Of a DNA stretch of 64,000 nt, positions 21,527-31,004 are shown piece after piece (within the stretch, counting starts at the first letter, position 1; each line of letters starts with the position of its first letter). The notes beneath the pieces were generated by a model that did no database searches, was not told where the DNA came from, and was given only the letters and a program-made list of their open reading frames with translations. The translations under genes and the position numbers were made by a program. Source of the stretch: Mycobacterium lepraemurium (GTDB taxonomy: Bacteria > Actinomycetota > Actinomycetes > Mycobacteriales > Mycobacteriaceae); contig CP021238.1 of NCBI GenBank assembly GCA_002291465.1, forward strand, positions 2,232,001-2,296,000, read 5' to 3'.

Positions 21527-22204
21527 ATGGCGGTGGAGGTGCTGGTTACCGGCGGAGACACCGAGCTGGGACGCGCGGTGGCCGAGGGCTTCCGCGACGA
21601 CGGCCACAAAGTGACCCTGGTGGGTGCGCGCAAGAGCGATCTGGAGATCGCCGCCAGGGAGCTCGAGGCCGAGGCGATCGTCTGCGACACCACCGACCCG
21701 GCCGCCCTGGAACAGGCCCGCCCGCTGTTCCCGCACCACCTGGACACCATCGTCCACGTGCCGGCACCCAGCTGGGAGGCCGGCGATCCGCGCACCTACT
21801 CGATCACCGACACGGCCAGCGCATGGCGCAATGCCCTTGACGCGACGGTGCTTTCGGCCGTGCTGACGGTTCAGACCGTGGGCGATCACCTGCGCACGGG
21901 CGGCTCGATTATCAGCGTGGTGCCGGAAAACCCGCCCGCGGGCAGCGCCCAGGCCGCGGTCAAAGCGGCGCTGTCGAATTGGACGACGGGACAGGCAAGC
22001 GTGTTCGGCACCCGCGGCATCACCGTCAACGCGGTAGCCAGCGGGCGCGGCGCCCAGCCCGGCTACAACGGGCTCTCCCGCAGCCCCGCGCCGGTGGCCG
22101 CGGAGGTTGCGCGCCTGGCGCTGTTTTTGACTAGTCCGGCCGCACGGCACATCACCGGCCAGACCCTGCATGTCAGCCACGGCGCGCTCGCGCATTTCGC
22201 CTGA
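21527..22204 (+). CDS. SDR-family protein (Rv1856c-like)
   Basis: A 225-residue protein, the same length as I recall for Rv1856c. The N-terminal Rossmann VLVTGGDTELGRAVAEGF and the SDR-like end LALFLTSPAARHITGQTLHVSHG are clear. The catalytic Tyr-x3-Lys is absent: the equivalent segment reads AGSAQAAVKAALSNWT, so it is probably a non-catalytic or altered SDR. In M. tuberculosis it lies beside the molybdate genes, as here. It is intact. Confidence 0.82.
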   Translation: MAVEVLVTGGDTELGRAVAEGFRDDGHKVTLVGARKSDLEIAARELEAEAIVCDTTDPAALEQARPLFPHHLDTIVHVPAPSWEAGDPRTYSITDTASAWRNALDATVLSAVLTVQTVGDHLRTGGSIISVVPENPPAGSAQAAVKAALSNWTTGQASVFGTRGITVNAVASGRGAQPGYNGLSRSPAPVAAEVARLALFLTSPAARHITGQTLHVSHGALAHFA

Positions 22205-22251
22205 GGCGTAACGCCGCACCCTTCTCGCCGACCGGCCCGATCGTTACGGTG

Positions 22252-23187
22252 ATGACCGTGGCTATCCGACTTGGTCTGAAGATTCCCAACTTCTCCTACG
22301 GCACGGGGCCGAGCAGCTCTTCCCCACCGTCATCGCCCAGGCCCGCGAGGCCGAATCCGCCGGATTCGATTCGGTTTTCGTGATGGACCACTTCTACCAA
22401 CTGCCGATGCTGGGGTCGCCCGATCAGCCGATGCTGGAGGCCTACACCCCCCTGGGGGCGCTGGCCACGGCCACCGAGCGGGTCCAGCTGGGCACCCTGG
22501 TCACCGGCAACACCTACCGCAACCCCACCCTGCTGGCCAAGATCATCACCACGCTGGACGTGGTGAGCCAGGGCCGTGCGATCCTGGGCATCGGCACCGG
22601 CTGGTTCCAGCTCGAGCACGACCAGTTGGGCTTCGAATTCGGCACCTACACCGCCCGGTTCAATCGGCTGGACGAGGCACTGGAGATCATCCTGCCGATG
22701 ATCAGAGGCGCGCGGGCAACCTTGCGAGGGCAAGTGGTACCGCGCCAGCAATGCGTGCGCAAATCCCCGCTACCGGGACCGCATTCCGCTGATGATCGGC
22801 GGCAGCGGCGAGAAGAAGACGATCCCGCTTGCCGCAAGGCATTTCGACCACCTCAACGTGATCGCCGGGTTCGACGAGCTGCCCCGCAAGCTGGACGCCG
22901 TGCGGCGGGCCTGCGAGGAGGTGGGCCGCGATCCCGCCACCCTGGAAACCAGCACGCTGACCACGGTGATGATCGACGACAACGCGAGCCTCGATCAGAT
23001 CCCCGCCGAGATGACCCAGCGCATGGTGGTCGGCAACCCGGATTCGGTCGCCGACCAGATCAAGACCAAGGTGATCGACGCCGGAATCGACGCCGGAATC
23101 GACAGCGTGATCATCAACCTGCCCTTCTACACCCCCGGCTTCGTCCAGGCCGCCGGCGAAGCGCTGCGCCCGCTCGTCGGCGCATAG
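22252..23187 (+). pseudogene. Luciferase-like F420-dependent oxidoreductase (Rv1855c-like), two frameshifts and a 12-bp duplication
   Basis: The start MTVAIRLGLKIPNFSYGTG is followed by a frameshift near 22310. AREAESAGFDSVFVMDHFYQLP then reads on in another frame until about 22715 (EIILPMIRG), where it shifts back to ANPRYRDRIPLMIGGSGEKKT and continues to GEALRPLVGA. The LLM-class pattern, with the MDHF and IGGSGEKKTIPLAARHFDHLN segments, points to an F420-dependent oxidoreductase. A 12-bp unit (GACGCCGGAATC) is repeated at about 23077-23100, giving DAGIDAGID, where M. tuberculosis has one copy as far as I recall. The two shifts cancel each other, but about 135 residues between them are in the wrong frame. 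Confidence 0.85.
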
Positions 23188-23302
23188 GCGTTGAGGCCGG
23201 AGCACCCCCGAGTCGCGGATCCCTCGCGGCGCGGCGATACTTCCGTTAGCAGCGTTCACCTGCGCCACAACCGCGCAGCGCGGAAGTAAAGCCGGGAAGG
23301 CC

Positions 23303-23686
23303 ATGACCAAACGAGCATCGGCGGCGGCGATCGCCGTCGGGGTGGCGTTCGCCCCGACGGCCGTCGCGCATGCCGACAACAACGGGATCGCGATGGCCAT
23401 CTCCGATTCCACCGGCCACATCAGCGTTGCCGACGGCGCCGCGAGCCAGGGCGCGGCGGAGAAGGCGGCGATGGACACCTGCCGCAAGAGCATCAGCGAC
23501 TGCCGCCTGCTGGCCAGCGGCCAGGGTGGCTGCATGGCGCTGGTGCTGAACGCGTCGAAATCCAAATACTTCGGGGCCTGGGGGCCGACCCGGGAGGAGG
23601 CCGAGGCGGCGGCGCTGGCGCGGGTGCCCGGCGGAACGGTTCAAGAAGGCCACGACCATTGCGCGGGAGAAGGTTCGCCGCAATAA
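23303..23686 (+). CDS. Secreted DUF4189-domain protein
   Basis: A 127-residue protein with a signal peptide (MTKRASAAAIAVGVAFAPTAVAHA, cleavage about residue 24). A DUF4189 domain follows: GIAMAISDSTGHISVADGAASQGAAEKAAMDTC ... CRLLASGQGGCMALVLNASKSKYFGAWGPTREEAEAAAL. Four cysteines in the mature part (the last in GHDHCAG) suggest two disulfides. The family is common in mycobacteria, exported, with unknown function. It is intact and sits upstream of ndh. Confidence 0.8.
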   Translation: MTKRASAAAIAVGVAFAPTAVAHADNNGIAMAISDSTGHISVADGAASQGAAEKAAMDTCRKSISDCRLLASGQGGCMALVLNASKSKYFGAWGPTREEAEAAALARVPGGTVQEGHDHCAGEGSPQ

Positions 23687-23755
23687 CGGCCGGATGATTC
23701 GTCGGCTGATAACTTCGCCACACTGCGCGCTGCCGACCTGGAGTGATACTGCTGG

Positions 23756-23771
23756 TGTGGTTGATTACACA
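23756..23771. promoter_or_regulatory. CRP-like dyad upstream of ndh
   Basis: The 16-mer TGTGGTTGATTACACA matches 8 of 10 defined positions of the mycobacterial CRP motif TGTGA-N6-TCACA. It lies about 100 bp before the ndh start. Regulation of ndh by Crp/Cmr is only inferred. Confidence 0.3.
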
Positions 23772-23871
23772 TGTTGTGAGTTAGGTTTCGGGGTATTCGC
23801 TTGACTAGCGTGGTGGCTGAGTGCAGTCGCGCGTCCAGAAGCCCCCCGTCAGGAGCAGCGGAAACAGAAAC

Positions 23872-25257
23872 ATGAGCCCCCATCCAGGAAGCACAGCTGG
23901 ACCCGAGCGTCGGCATCAAGTCGTCATCATCGGGTCAGGGTTCGGCGGCCTGAACGCGGCGAAAAAGCTCAAGCACGCCAATGTCGACATCAAACTGATC
24001 GCCCACACCACCCACCACCTCTTCCAGCCGCTGCTGTACCAGGTGGCCACCGGCATCGTGTCCGAGGGCGACATCGCCCCACCCACCCGGGTGGTGCTGC
24101 GCCGGCAACGCAACGTGCAGGTGCTGCTCGGTGACGTCACCCACATCGACCTGGCCGGCAAGTTCGTCGTCTCCGACCTGCTCGGCCACACCTACGAAAC
24201 TCCTTACGACACTTTGATTGTCGCCGCCGGCGCGGGCCAGTCGTATTTCGGCAACGACCATTTCGCCGAGTTCGCGCCGGGCATGAAGTCCATCGACGAC
24301 GCGCTCGAGGTGCGCGGGCGGATCCTGAGCGCGTTCGAACAGGCCGAGCGGTCCCGCGATCCAGAACGACGGGCCAAGCTGCTGACCTTCACCGTGATCG
24401 GGGCGGGCCCCACCGGCGTCGAAATGGCCGGCCAGATCGCGGAATTGGCGACCTACACGCTCAAGGGCTCCTTCCGGCACATCGATCCGACCAAGGCGCG
24501 GGTGATCCTGCTCGACGCCGCGCCCGCCGTGCTGCCGCCGTTCGGCGACAAGCTGGGCAAGCGCGCCGCCGATCGGCTGGAGAAGATGGGGGTGGAGATC
24601 CAGCTGGGCGCGTTGGTCATCGACGTCGACCGCAACGGCATCACCGTCAAGGACTCCGACGGCACCGTCCGACGCATCGAATCGGCCTGCAAGGTGTGGT
24701 CCGCCGGCGTATCGGCCAGCCCGCTGGGCCGCGACCTGGCCGAGCAATCGACGGTCGAGCTCGATCGGGCCGGGCGGGTCAAGGTGCTGCCCGACCTGTC
24801 CATCCCCGGCCACCCCAACGTCTTCGTGATCGGCGACCTGGCCGCCGTCGCGGGCGTGCCCGGCGTGGCTCAGGGCGCTATCCAGGGCGCCAAGTACGTC
24901 GCCAACACGATCAAGGCCGAACTGGGCGGCACCGATCCGGCCGAGCGGGAGCCGTTCCAGTACTCCGACAAGGGCTCGATGGCCACGGTGTCGCGCTTCT
25001 CGGCGGTCGCCAAGATCGGCCCCCTGGAATTCAGCGGCCTGTTCGCCTGGTTCGCGTGGCTGGTGCTGCACCTGGTGTATCTGGTCGGCTTCAAGACCAA
25101 GGTCAGCACGCTGTTGTCCTGGACGGTGACCTTCCTGAGCACCCGGCGCGGCCAGCTCACCATCACCGAGCAGCAGGGGTTCGCCCGCACTCGCCTCGAA
25201 CAGCTGGCGGTGTTGGCCGCCCAGACCAAACGGCTCGCGGCCCGGCGAGCCAGCTAG
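23872..25257 (+). CDS. ndh: Type II NADH dehydrogenase (NDH-2)
   Basis: A 461-residue membrane-bound, non-proton-pumping NADH:menaquinone oxidoreductase, the main respiratory NADH oxidase of mycobacteria. The FAD motif VVIIGSGFGGLNAAKKL is at residues 18-34 and the NADH motif TVIGAGPTGVEMAGQ near 178. The quinone-site region HHLFQPLLYQVATG is conserved, and FVIGDLAAVAGVPGVAQGAIQG is present. Two C-terminal amphipathic/hydrophobic segments (FAWFAWLVLHLVYLVGF) anchor it. The ATG at 23872 fits the M. tuberculosis start; an upstream in-frame ATG at 23821 adds unconserved residues. It is intact. The urease operon that follows in M. tuberculosis is absent. Confidence 0.96.
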   Translation: MSPHPGSTAGPERRHQVVIIGSGFGGLNAAKKLKHANVDIKLIAHTTHHLFQPLLYQVATGIVSEGDIAPPTRVVLRRQRNVQVLLGDVTHIDLAGKFVVSDLLGHTYETPYDTLIVAAGAGQSYFGNDHFAEFAPGMKSIDDALEVRGRILSAFEQAERSRDPERRAKLLTFTVIGAGPTGVEMAGQIAELATYTLKGSFRHIDPTKARVILLDAAPAVLPPFGDKLGKRAADRLEKMGVEIQLGALVIDVDRNGITVKDSDGTVRRIESACKVWSAGVSASPLGRDLAEQSTVELDRAGRVKVLPDLSIPGHPNVFVIGDLAAVAGVPGVAQGAIQGAKYVANTIKAELGGTDPAEREPFQYSDKGSMATVSRFSAVAKIGPLEFSGLFAWFAWLVLHLVYLVGFKTKVSTLLSWTVTFLSTRRGQLTITEQQGFARTRLEQLAVLAAQTKRLAARRAS

Positions 25258-25365
25258 CCGCCCGGCTGCATCGGCCAAACCCGTTGCGGCACAAAGGCCT
25301 TCAGTGAACACCGGTCTAAGGCGTTGCTCGCCAGCATGATTCGTGCGGTTTTCGGCGCGCGCCGG

Positions 25366-25788
25366 TCAGGCATTGCGAACCTCGAGATTCTGCAGCCGCA
25401 CCTGACCCCGGGCGACGACGCGGTCGTCGTCGTCGGTGATGGTGACTAACCACAGCTGCTGGCTGCGGCCCCGGTGGATGGGCTCGACCACGCCGTACAC
25501 CGTGCCCGAGCCAATGGAACGCAAGAAGTCGGTGTTGTTGTTGACCCCCACCACATTCCCGCCGCCGCGGGTGGCCAGCCAGGTGTAGGCGGCCACACTG
25601 GCCATGCTTTCGATCATCGAGCAGTAGACGCCGCCGTGAACGAGTCCCATGGGCTGCAACAACTTCGGGGTGACTTCGAGCCGGGCGCGGGCGCCGTCGG
25701 GGCTGAGTTCGGTGAACTGCAGCCCGATCTCGCGGTCGAAGGGTGCGGAAAAGTCGGGCGGGATGATCGCTTCCTGCGGCTCTGACAC
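25366..25788 (-). CDS. Hotdog-fold PaaI-type thioesterase (Rv1847-like)
   Basis: A 140-residue protein from the GTG at 25788 (VSEPQEAIIPPDF), the same length as I recall for Rv1847. The motif LVHGGVYCSMIESMAS (residues about 55-70) is the active-site helix of the PaaI/YbgC thioesterase family, and NTDFLRSIGSGTV matches the strand that contacts CoA esters. It probably hydrolyses an acyl- or aryl-CoA; the substrate is unknown. An IdeR-type iron box 183 bp upstream suggests iron control, and I recall this gene among IdeR-linked genes of M. tuberculosis. Confidence 0.85.
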   Translation of the reverse strand: MSEPQEAIIPPDFSAPFDREIGLQFTELSPDGARARLEVTPKLLQPMGLVHGGVYCSMIESMASVAAYTWLATRGGGNVVGVNNNTDFLRSIGSGTVYGVVEPIHRGRSQQLWLVTITDDDDRVVARGQVRLQNLEVRNA

Positions 25789-25869
25789 GCTCCCGTGTCT
25801 ACACCATCGCCCGGGCGGTCCGGCGCGGCGGGACGGCGATGTCGCCGATACCGGCCCCAGAAACGGCTG

Positions 25870-25894
25870 AGCCCCGTGCACATCGCACGGGGCT
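25870..25894 (-). promoter_or_regulatory. Perfect stem-loop in the leader of the thioesterase gene
   Basis: AGCCCCGTGC (25870-25879) and GCACGGGGCT (25885-25894) form a 10-bp perfect stem with a 5-nt loop. It lies between the iron box and the thioesterase start. There is no U-rich tail in the minus direction, so it may be an I-shaped terminator for upstream transcripts or an mRNA leader structure. Confidence 0.5.
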
Positions 25895-25970
25895 CGCCGA
25901 TCGAGTAGACCGGGGGTCACTGCAGCCCTCAGGACTCTCACGCGGTCCGTTATCGCTCGACGGGATTAGA

Positions 25971-25989
25971 ATAGGCAAGGCTGCCCTAA
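25971..25989. promoter_or_regulatory. IdeR-type iron box between the thioesterase gene and blaI
   Basis: ATAGGCAAGGCTGCCCTAA matches 14 of 19 positions of the IdeR consensus TTAGGTTAGGCTAACCTAA. IdeR with Fe(II) represses genes at such sites. The box lies in a 423-bp divergent region and could serve either gene. Confidence 0.7.
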
Positions 25990-26030
25990 TTTTGCAAGGT
26001 ATTGTTCAACTTGCCCGGAAAGTCCCGGAA

Positions 26031-26070
26031 CACACTGGAAAGCCCCGAGACGCACTGGAAAACCCCGGGA
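26031..26070. repeat. Imperfect 20-bp tandem repeat in the blaI leader region
   Basis: Two adjacent 20-bp units, CACACTGGAAAGCCCCGAGA and CGCACTGGAAAACCCCGGGA, agree at 17 of 20 positions. Shorter related GGAAA..CCCG pieces flank them from about 26014 to 26078. The region lies between the iron box and the BlaI dyad in a non-coding stretch. Confidence 0.65.
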
Positions 26071-26150
26071 AAACCCGCGGGATCCGGTGCGGGGCTGGTG
26101 CGGGCGGGTGCCACCCACGGCGGCCGGCACAGGCATTTGTCAGCGTTCCG

Positions 26151-26167
26151 TACGACAGCCGGTAGTA
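26151..26167. promoter_or_regulatory. Candidate BlaI operator upstream of blaI
   Basis: TACGACAGCCGGTAGTA is an imperfect dyad (half-sites TACGACA / TACTACC on the opposite strand) resembling the TACTAC...GTAGTA type site of mycobacterial BlaI. It ends 44 bp before the blaI ATG, a good place for autoregulation. Confidence 0.5.
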
Positions 26168-26211
26168 AGCCGGAGTACGCTGGTTTCGACGCTCAGGAGA
26201 TGGAACGAACT

Positions 26212-26631
26212 ATGGCCAAACTGACACGGCTGGGGGATCTGGAACGGGCCGTCATGGACCACCTGTGGTCCACCCCCGAACCTCAGACCGTTCGCCAGGT
26301 CCATGAGGCGTTGTCGGCCCAGCGTGACCTCGCTTACACCACGATCATGACCGTGCTACAACGGTTGGCCAAGAAGAACCTGGTCTCCCAGATCCGCGAC
26401 GACCGGGCACACCGGTACGCCCCGGTGCACGGCCACGACGAGCTGGTGGCCGGCCTGATGGTGGACGCGCTGGCCCAGGCCGAGGACTCCGGCAGCCGGC
26501 AGGCCGCCCTGGTGCACTTCGTCGAGCGCGTCGGCGCCGACGAGGCCGAGGCGCTGCGCCGCGCACTCGCCGAACTGGAAGCCAATCAACGCAATAACTC
26601 GGCATCTGCTGGCGCCGGCCCGGAGGGCTGA
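26212..26631 (+). CDS. blaI: BlaI-type transcriptional repressor
   Basis: A 139-residue winged-helix repressor of the BlaI/MecI family. In M. tuberculosis (Rv1846c) it controls the beta-lactamase blaC and other genes. The start MAKLTRLGDLERAVMDHLW, the recognition region TVRQVHEAL...YTTIMTVLQRLAKKNLV (residues 25-60) and the dimerisation tail (residues 80-125) are complete. The ATG at 26212 is chosen because the in-frame upstream sequence is not conserved and contains the operator and repeats. The gene is followed 14 bases later by the M56 peptidase gene, forming the usual pair. Confidence 0.93.
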   Translation: MAKLTRLGDLERAVMDHLWSTPEPQTVRQVHEALSAQRDLAYTTIMTVLQRLAKKNLVSQIRDDRAHRYAPVHGHDELVAGLMVDALAQAEDSGSRQAALVHFVERVGADEAEALRRALAELEANQRNNSASAGAGPEG

Positions 26632-26645
26632 GGGACACTAACAGG

Positions 26646-27596
26646 GTGTCCGCCCTGGCCTTCACCGTTCTCGCGGTGCTGCTAACCGGCCCGGTGCCGG
26701 CGATGCTGGCCCGCGCGCGCTGGCCGCTAGGCGCTCCCCGCGCCGCGATGGTGTTGTGGCAGGCCGTCGCGCTGGCCGCGGTCCTCACGGCGTTCAGCGC
26801 CGGGATCGCCATCGCCACCCGGGTGCTGGTGCCCGGTCCCGGCGGCCGGCCCACCACCAGCATCCTCGGCGCCGAGGGCCGCCTCGGGTGGCCGCTGTGG
26901 ACGGCATACATCGGCGTCTTCGCGCTGACCGTGCTGGTCGGCGCCCGATTGATGATTGCCGTGGTGCGGGTGGCCATCGCCAATCGCCGCCGGCGGGCCC
27001 ATCACCGGATGGTCGTCGACCTGGTCGGGATGGGCCACGGCGCCGCGCTGTCCCAGCCCTGCAGCCGCACCCGCGATCTGCGGGTGCTGGACGTCCCGCA
27101 ACCCCTGGCCTACTGCCTGCCGGGAGTGCGCAGCCGGGTGGTGGTCAGCGAGGGCACCCTGAGCACCCTGGCCGACGTCGAGGTGTCCGCCATCCTCACC
27201 CACGAGCGGGCGCACCTGCGGGCCCGCCACGACCTGGTGCTCGAGGGGTTCACCGCGGTGCACGCCGCGTTCCCCCGGCTGGTGCGCAGCGCCAACGCGC
27301 TGGGTGCCGTGCAACTGCTGGTCGAGCTGATCGCCGACGACGCCACCGTGCGCGCCGCCGGCCGCGCTCCCCTGGCCCGGGCGCTGGTCACCTGCGCATC
27401 CGGGCGGGCGCCGTCGGGCGCGCTGGCCGCCGGCGGCCCCAGCACCGTGGTCCGGGTGCGCCGGCTCGGCAGGCGCGGCAACAGCCCCCTGCTCTCGGCG
27501 GCCGCCTACCTGGCCGCCGCGGCGGTGTTCGTGGTGCCCACCGTCGCGCTGGCGGTGCCGTGGCTGACCGAGCTGCAACGCCTGCTCAACCTCTGA
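26646..27596 (+). CDS. M56-family membrane metallopeptidase (BlaR1-like, Rv1845c-like)
   Basis: A 316-residue membrane protein with N-terminal helices (residues about 3-20, 35-60, 82-108). A zinc-protease motif HERAH lies in ILTHERAHLRARHDLVLEG (HExxH) near residue 185, with a Glu downstream in LLVELIADD, and there is a C-terminal helix (about 285-306). It lacks the penicillin-sensor domain of classical BlaR1. It probably cleaves or signals to BlaI, as proposed for Rv1845c. The start is a GTG immediately after blaI. Confidence 0.9.
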   Translation: MSALAFTVLAVLLTGPVPAMLARARWPLGAPRAAMVLWQAVALAAVLTAFSAGIAIATRVLVPGPGGRPTTSILGAEGRLGWPLWTAYIGVFALTVLVGARLMIAVVRVAIANRRRRAHHRMVVDLVGMGHGAALSQPCSRTRDLRVLDVPQPLAYCLPGVRSRVVVSEGTLSTLADVEVSAILTHERAHLRARHDLVLEGFTAVHAAFPRLVRSANALGAVQLLVELIADDATVRAAGRAPLARALVTCASGRAPSGALAAGGPSTVVRVRRLGRRGNSPLLSAAAYLAAAAVFVVPTVALAVPWLTELQRLLNL

Positions 27597-27685
27597 CACG
27601 GCCGGGACCGGTCACCGGTGATCGGGCGCTGTGCCACAGTGTCACCGAAAGCTTTTTGCCGAGACCCCAATTGAGAGGCGAAGAC

Positions 27686-29155
27686 ATGAGTTCGTCGGTT
27701 ACCCCGTCGCGTCCCAGCACCGGCACCGCCCAGATCGGCGTCACCGGGCTGGCCGTGATGGGTTCGAACATCGCCCGCAATTTCGCCCGGCACGGCTACA
27801 CCGTGGCGCTACACAACCGGTCGATCGCCAAAACCGACGCGCTGCTGAAAGAGCACGGCGACGAGGGCAAGTTCGTGCGCTGCGAAACCATCGCCGAATT
27901 CCTCGACGCGCTGGAAAAACCGCGCCGCGTGCTGATCATGGTCAAGGCCGGCGGCCCCACCGACGCGGTGATCAACGAGCTCGCCGACGCCATGGAGCCC
28001 GGCGACATCATCATCGACGGCGGCAACACCCTCTACACCGACACCATCCGCCGGGGGCAGGCGATGCGCGAACGCGGCCTGCACTTCGTGGGCGCCGGCA
28101 TCTCCGGCGGCGAGGAGGGTGCGCTCAACGGCCCGTCGATCATGCCCGGCGGCCCGGCCGAATCCTACCGGTCGCTGGGCCCGCTGCTCGAGGAGATCTC
28201 CGCGCACGTCGACGGGGTGCCCTGCTGCACGCACATCGGCCCCGACGGGGCCGGGCACTTCGTCAAGATGGCGCACAACGGCATCGAGTACTCCGACATG
28301 CAGCTGATCGGCGAGGCCTACCAGCTGCTGCGCGACGCGCTGGGCAAGACCGCCGAGCAGATCGCCGACGTGTTCGACGAATGGAACAAGGGCGACCTGG
28401 ACAGCTTCCTGGTCGAGATCACCGCGCAGGTGCTGCGCCAGACCGACGCCAAGACCGGAAAGCCGCTCGTCGACCTCATCCTCGACGAGGCCGAACAAAA
28501 GGGCACCGGCCGCTGGACGGTCAAATCGGCGCTGGACCTCGGCGTGCCGGTGACCGGCATCGCCGAGGCGGTGTTCGCCCGCGCACTGTCGGGCTCGGTG
28601 GCCCAGCGTAGGGCCACCACCGGGCTGGCGTCGGGCTGGCTCGGCGAAAAGCCAAGCGACGCAGCACAGTTCACCGAGGACATCCGCCAGGCGCTGTACG
28701 CGTCCAAGATCATCGCCTACGCGCAGGGCTTCAACCAGGTCCAGGCCGGCAGCGCCGAATACGGCTGGGACATCACCCCCGGCGACCTGGCCACCATCTG
28801 GCGCGGCGGCTGCATCATCCGGGCCAAGTTCCTCAACCGGATCAAAGAGGCCTTCGACGAGAACCCCGACCTGCCGACCCTGATCGTCGCGCCGTATTTC
28901 CGCAGCGCGATCGAGGCCGCCATCGACGGCTGGCGCCGGGTCGTGGTCACGGCCACCCGGTTGGGCATCCCGATCCCCGGCTTCTCCTCGGCGCTGTCCT
29001 ACTACGACGCGCTGCGCACCGAGCGGCTGCCCGCCGCGCTCACCCAGGGCCTGCGGGACTTCTTCGGCGCGCACACCTATGGGCGCATCGACGTGGACCC
29101 CGACAAGCGCTTCCACACGCTGTGGAGCGCCGACCGCCGCGAAGTGCCGGCGTAA
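27686..29155 (+). CDS. gnd1: 6-phosphogluconate dehydrogenase, decarboxylating
   Basis: A 489-residue enzyme of the pentose phosphate pathway converting 6-phosphogluconate to ribulose-5-phosphate with NADP. The cofactor motif GVTGLAVMGSNIARNFARHGY lies at residues 18-38, followed by HNRSIAKTD. The substrate signature IIDGGNTLYTDT and GAGISGGEEGALNGPSIMPGG are present. Catalytic K and N are in HFVKMAHNGIEY. The end matches long (homodimeric, about 480-residue) Gnd proteins. The ATG is at 27686, preceded by GAGAGGCGAAG. It is intact, and guaB1 follows 36 bases later. Confidence 0.96.
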   Translation: MSSSVTPSRPSTGTAQIGVTGLAVMGSNIARNFARHGYTVALHNRSIAKTDALLKEHGDEGKFVRCETIAEFLDALEKPRRVLIMVKAGGPTDAVINELADAMEPGDIIIDGGNTLYTDTIRRGQAMRERGLHFVGAGISGGEEGALNGPSIMPGGPAESYRSLGPLLEEISAHVDGVPCCTHIGPDGAGHFVKMAHNGIEYSDMQLIGEAYQLLRDALGKTAEQIADVFDEWNKGDLDSFLVEITAQVLRQTDAKTGKPLVDLILDEAEQKGTGRWTVKSALDLGVPVTGIAEAVFARALSGSVAQRRATTGLASGWLGEKPSDAAQFTEDIRQALYASKIIAYAQGFNQVQAGSAEYGWDITPGDLATIWRGGCIIRAKFLNRIKEAFDENPDLPTLIVAPYFRSAIEAAIDGWRRVVVTATRLGIPIPGFSSALSYYDALRTERLPAALTQGLRDFFGAHTYGRIDVDPDKRFHTLWSADRREVPA

Positions 29156-30631
<1,476 letters not shown>

Positions 30632-30636
30632 CACGC

Positions 30637-30660
30637 CGGCGCGTGCGGCGCGACGCGCCG
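30637..30660 (+). terminator. Stem-loop after guaB1
   Basis: CGGCGCGT (30637-30644) pairs perfectly with ACGCGCCG (30653-30660), starting 6 nt after the guaB1 stop. There is no U-run, as is usual for mycobacterial I-type terminators. It separates guaB1 from the iron-regulated mbt-2 promoter. Confidence 0.4.
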
Positions 30661-30672
30661 AGGGTCAGCTAG

Positions 30673-30691
30673 TAAGGCTAGCCTTGCCTTA
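30673..30691 (+). promoter_or_regulatory. IdeR-type iron box at the start of mbtL
   Basis: TAAGGCTAGCCTTGCCTTA matches 13 of 19 positions of the IdeR consensus. It ends on the first base of the candidate mbtL ATG at 30691, so the transcript is very short-leadered or the start is the ATG at 30715. Iron repression of mycobactin genes by IdeR is established in M. tuberculosis. Confidence 0.7.
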
Positions 30692-31004
30692 TGCAGCCGC
30701 TAACCTACTGCGCCATGCCCTCCTCCGCCTCCCCCGCCCCGACCGGGGCCACGCCCGCGGGCTCACCCGAAAACCACGTCAGAGCCGAGCTTCTCGGCAT
30801 CCTGCTCGACGACCTCAACGTCGACGTGTCCCGGGTGACTCCGGACGCCCGGCTGGTCGACGACGTCGGGCTGGACTCGACGACGTCGGGCTGGACTCGG
30901 TGGCGTTCGCGGTGGGCGTGGTGGCCATCGAGGAACGGCTCGGGGTCACGCTGACCGAAGAGGAACTGCTGAGCTGCGAGACCGTCGGCGACCTGCAGGC
31001 CGCG
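30691..31004 (+). pseudogene. mbtL: Mycobactin acyl carrier protein, frameshifted by a 20-bp duplication
   Basis: MbtL is the acyl carrier protein that presents the lipid tail during mycobactin assembly. The N-terminus ([12 protein letters not shown]...[37 protein letters not shown]) is followed by a second copy of the 20 bp around the phosphopantetheine site (30858-30877 and 30878-30897). After the first DDVGLDS the reading shifts out of frame. The correct continuation [35 protein letters not shown] lies in the frame of mbtM. The C-terminal stop region also appears deleted, since the ACP frame runs directly into mbtM. Confidence 0.85.
30858..30897 (+). repeat. Exact 20-bp tandem duplication inside mbtL
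   Basis: The unit CGACGACGTCGGGCTGGACT occurs twice with no mismatch or spacer. It spans the conserved DDVGLDS site whose Ser carries the phosphopantetheine arm. A 20-base gain shifts the frame, which explains the mbtL lesion. Confidence 0.95.

Noticed and set aside
23821..23871. Upstream ATG for ndh
   Set aside because: The 17 extra residues are basic and unconserved, and the orthologue starts at the MSPHPG-type residue.
26002..26211. N-terminal extension of BlaI starting at 26002
   Set aside because: The extra 70 residues are unlike any BlaI and overlap repeats and the candidate operator; the conserved start is at 26212.
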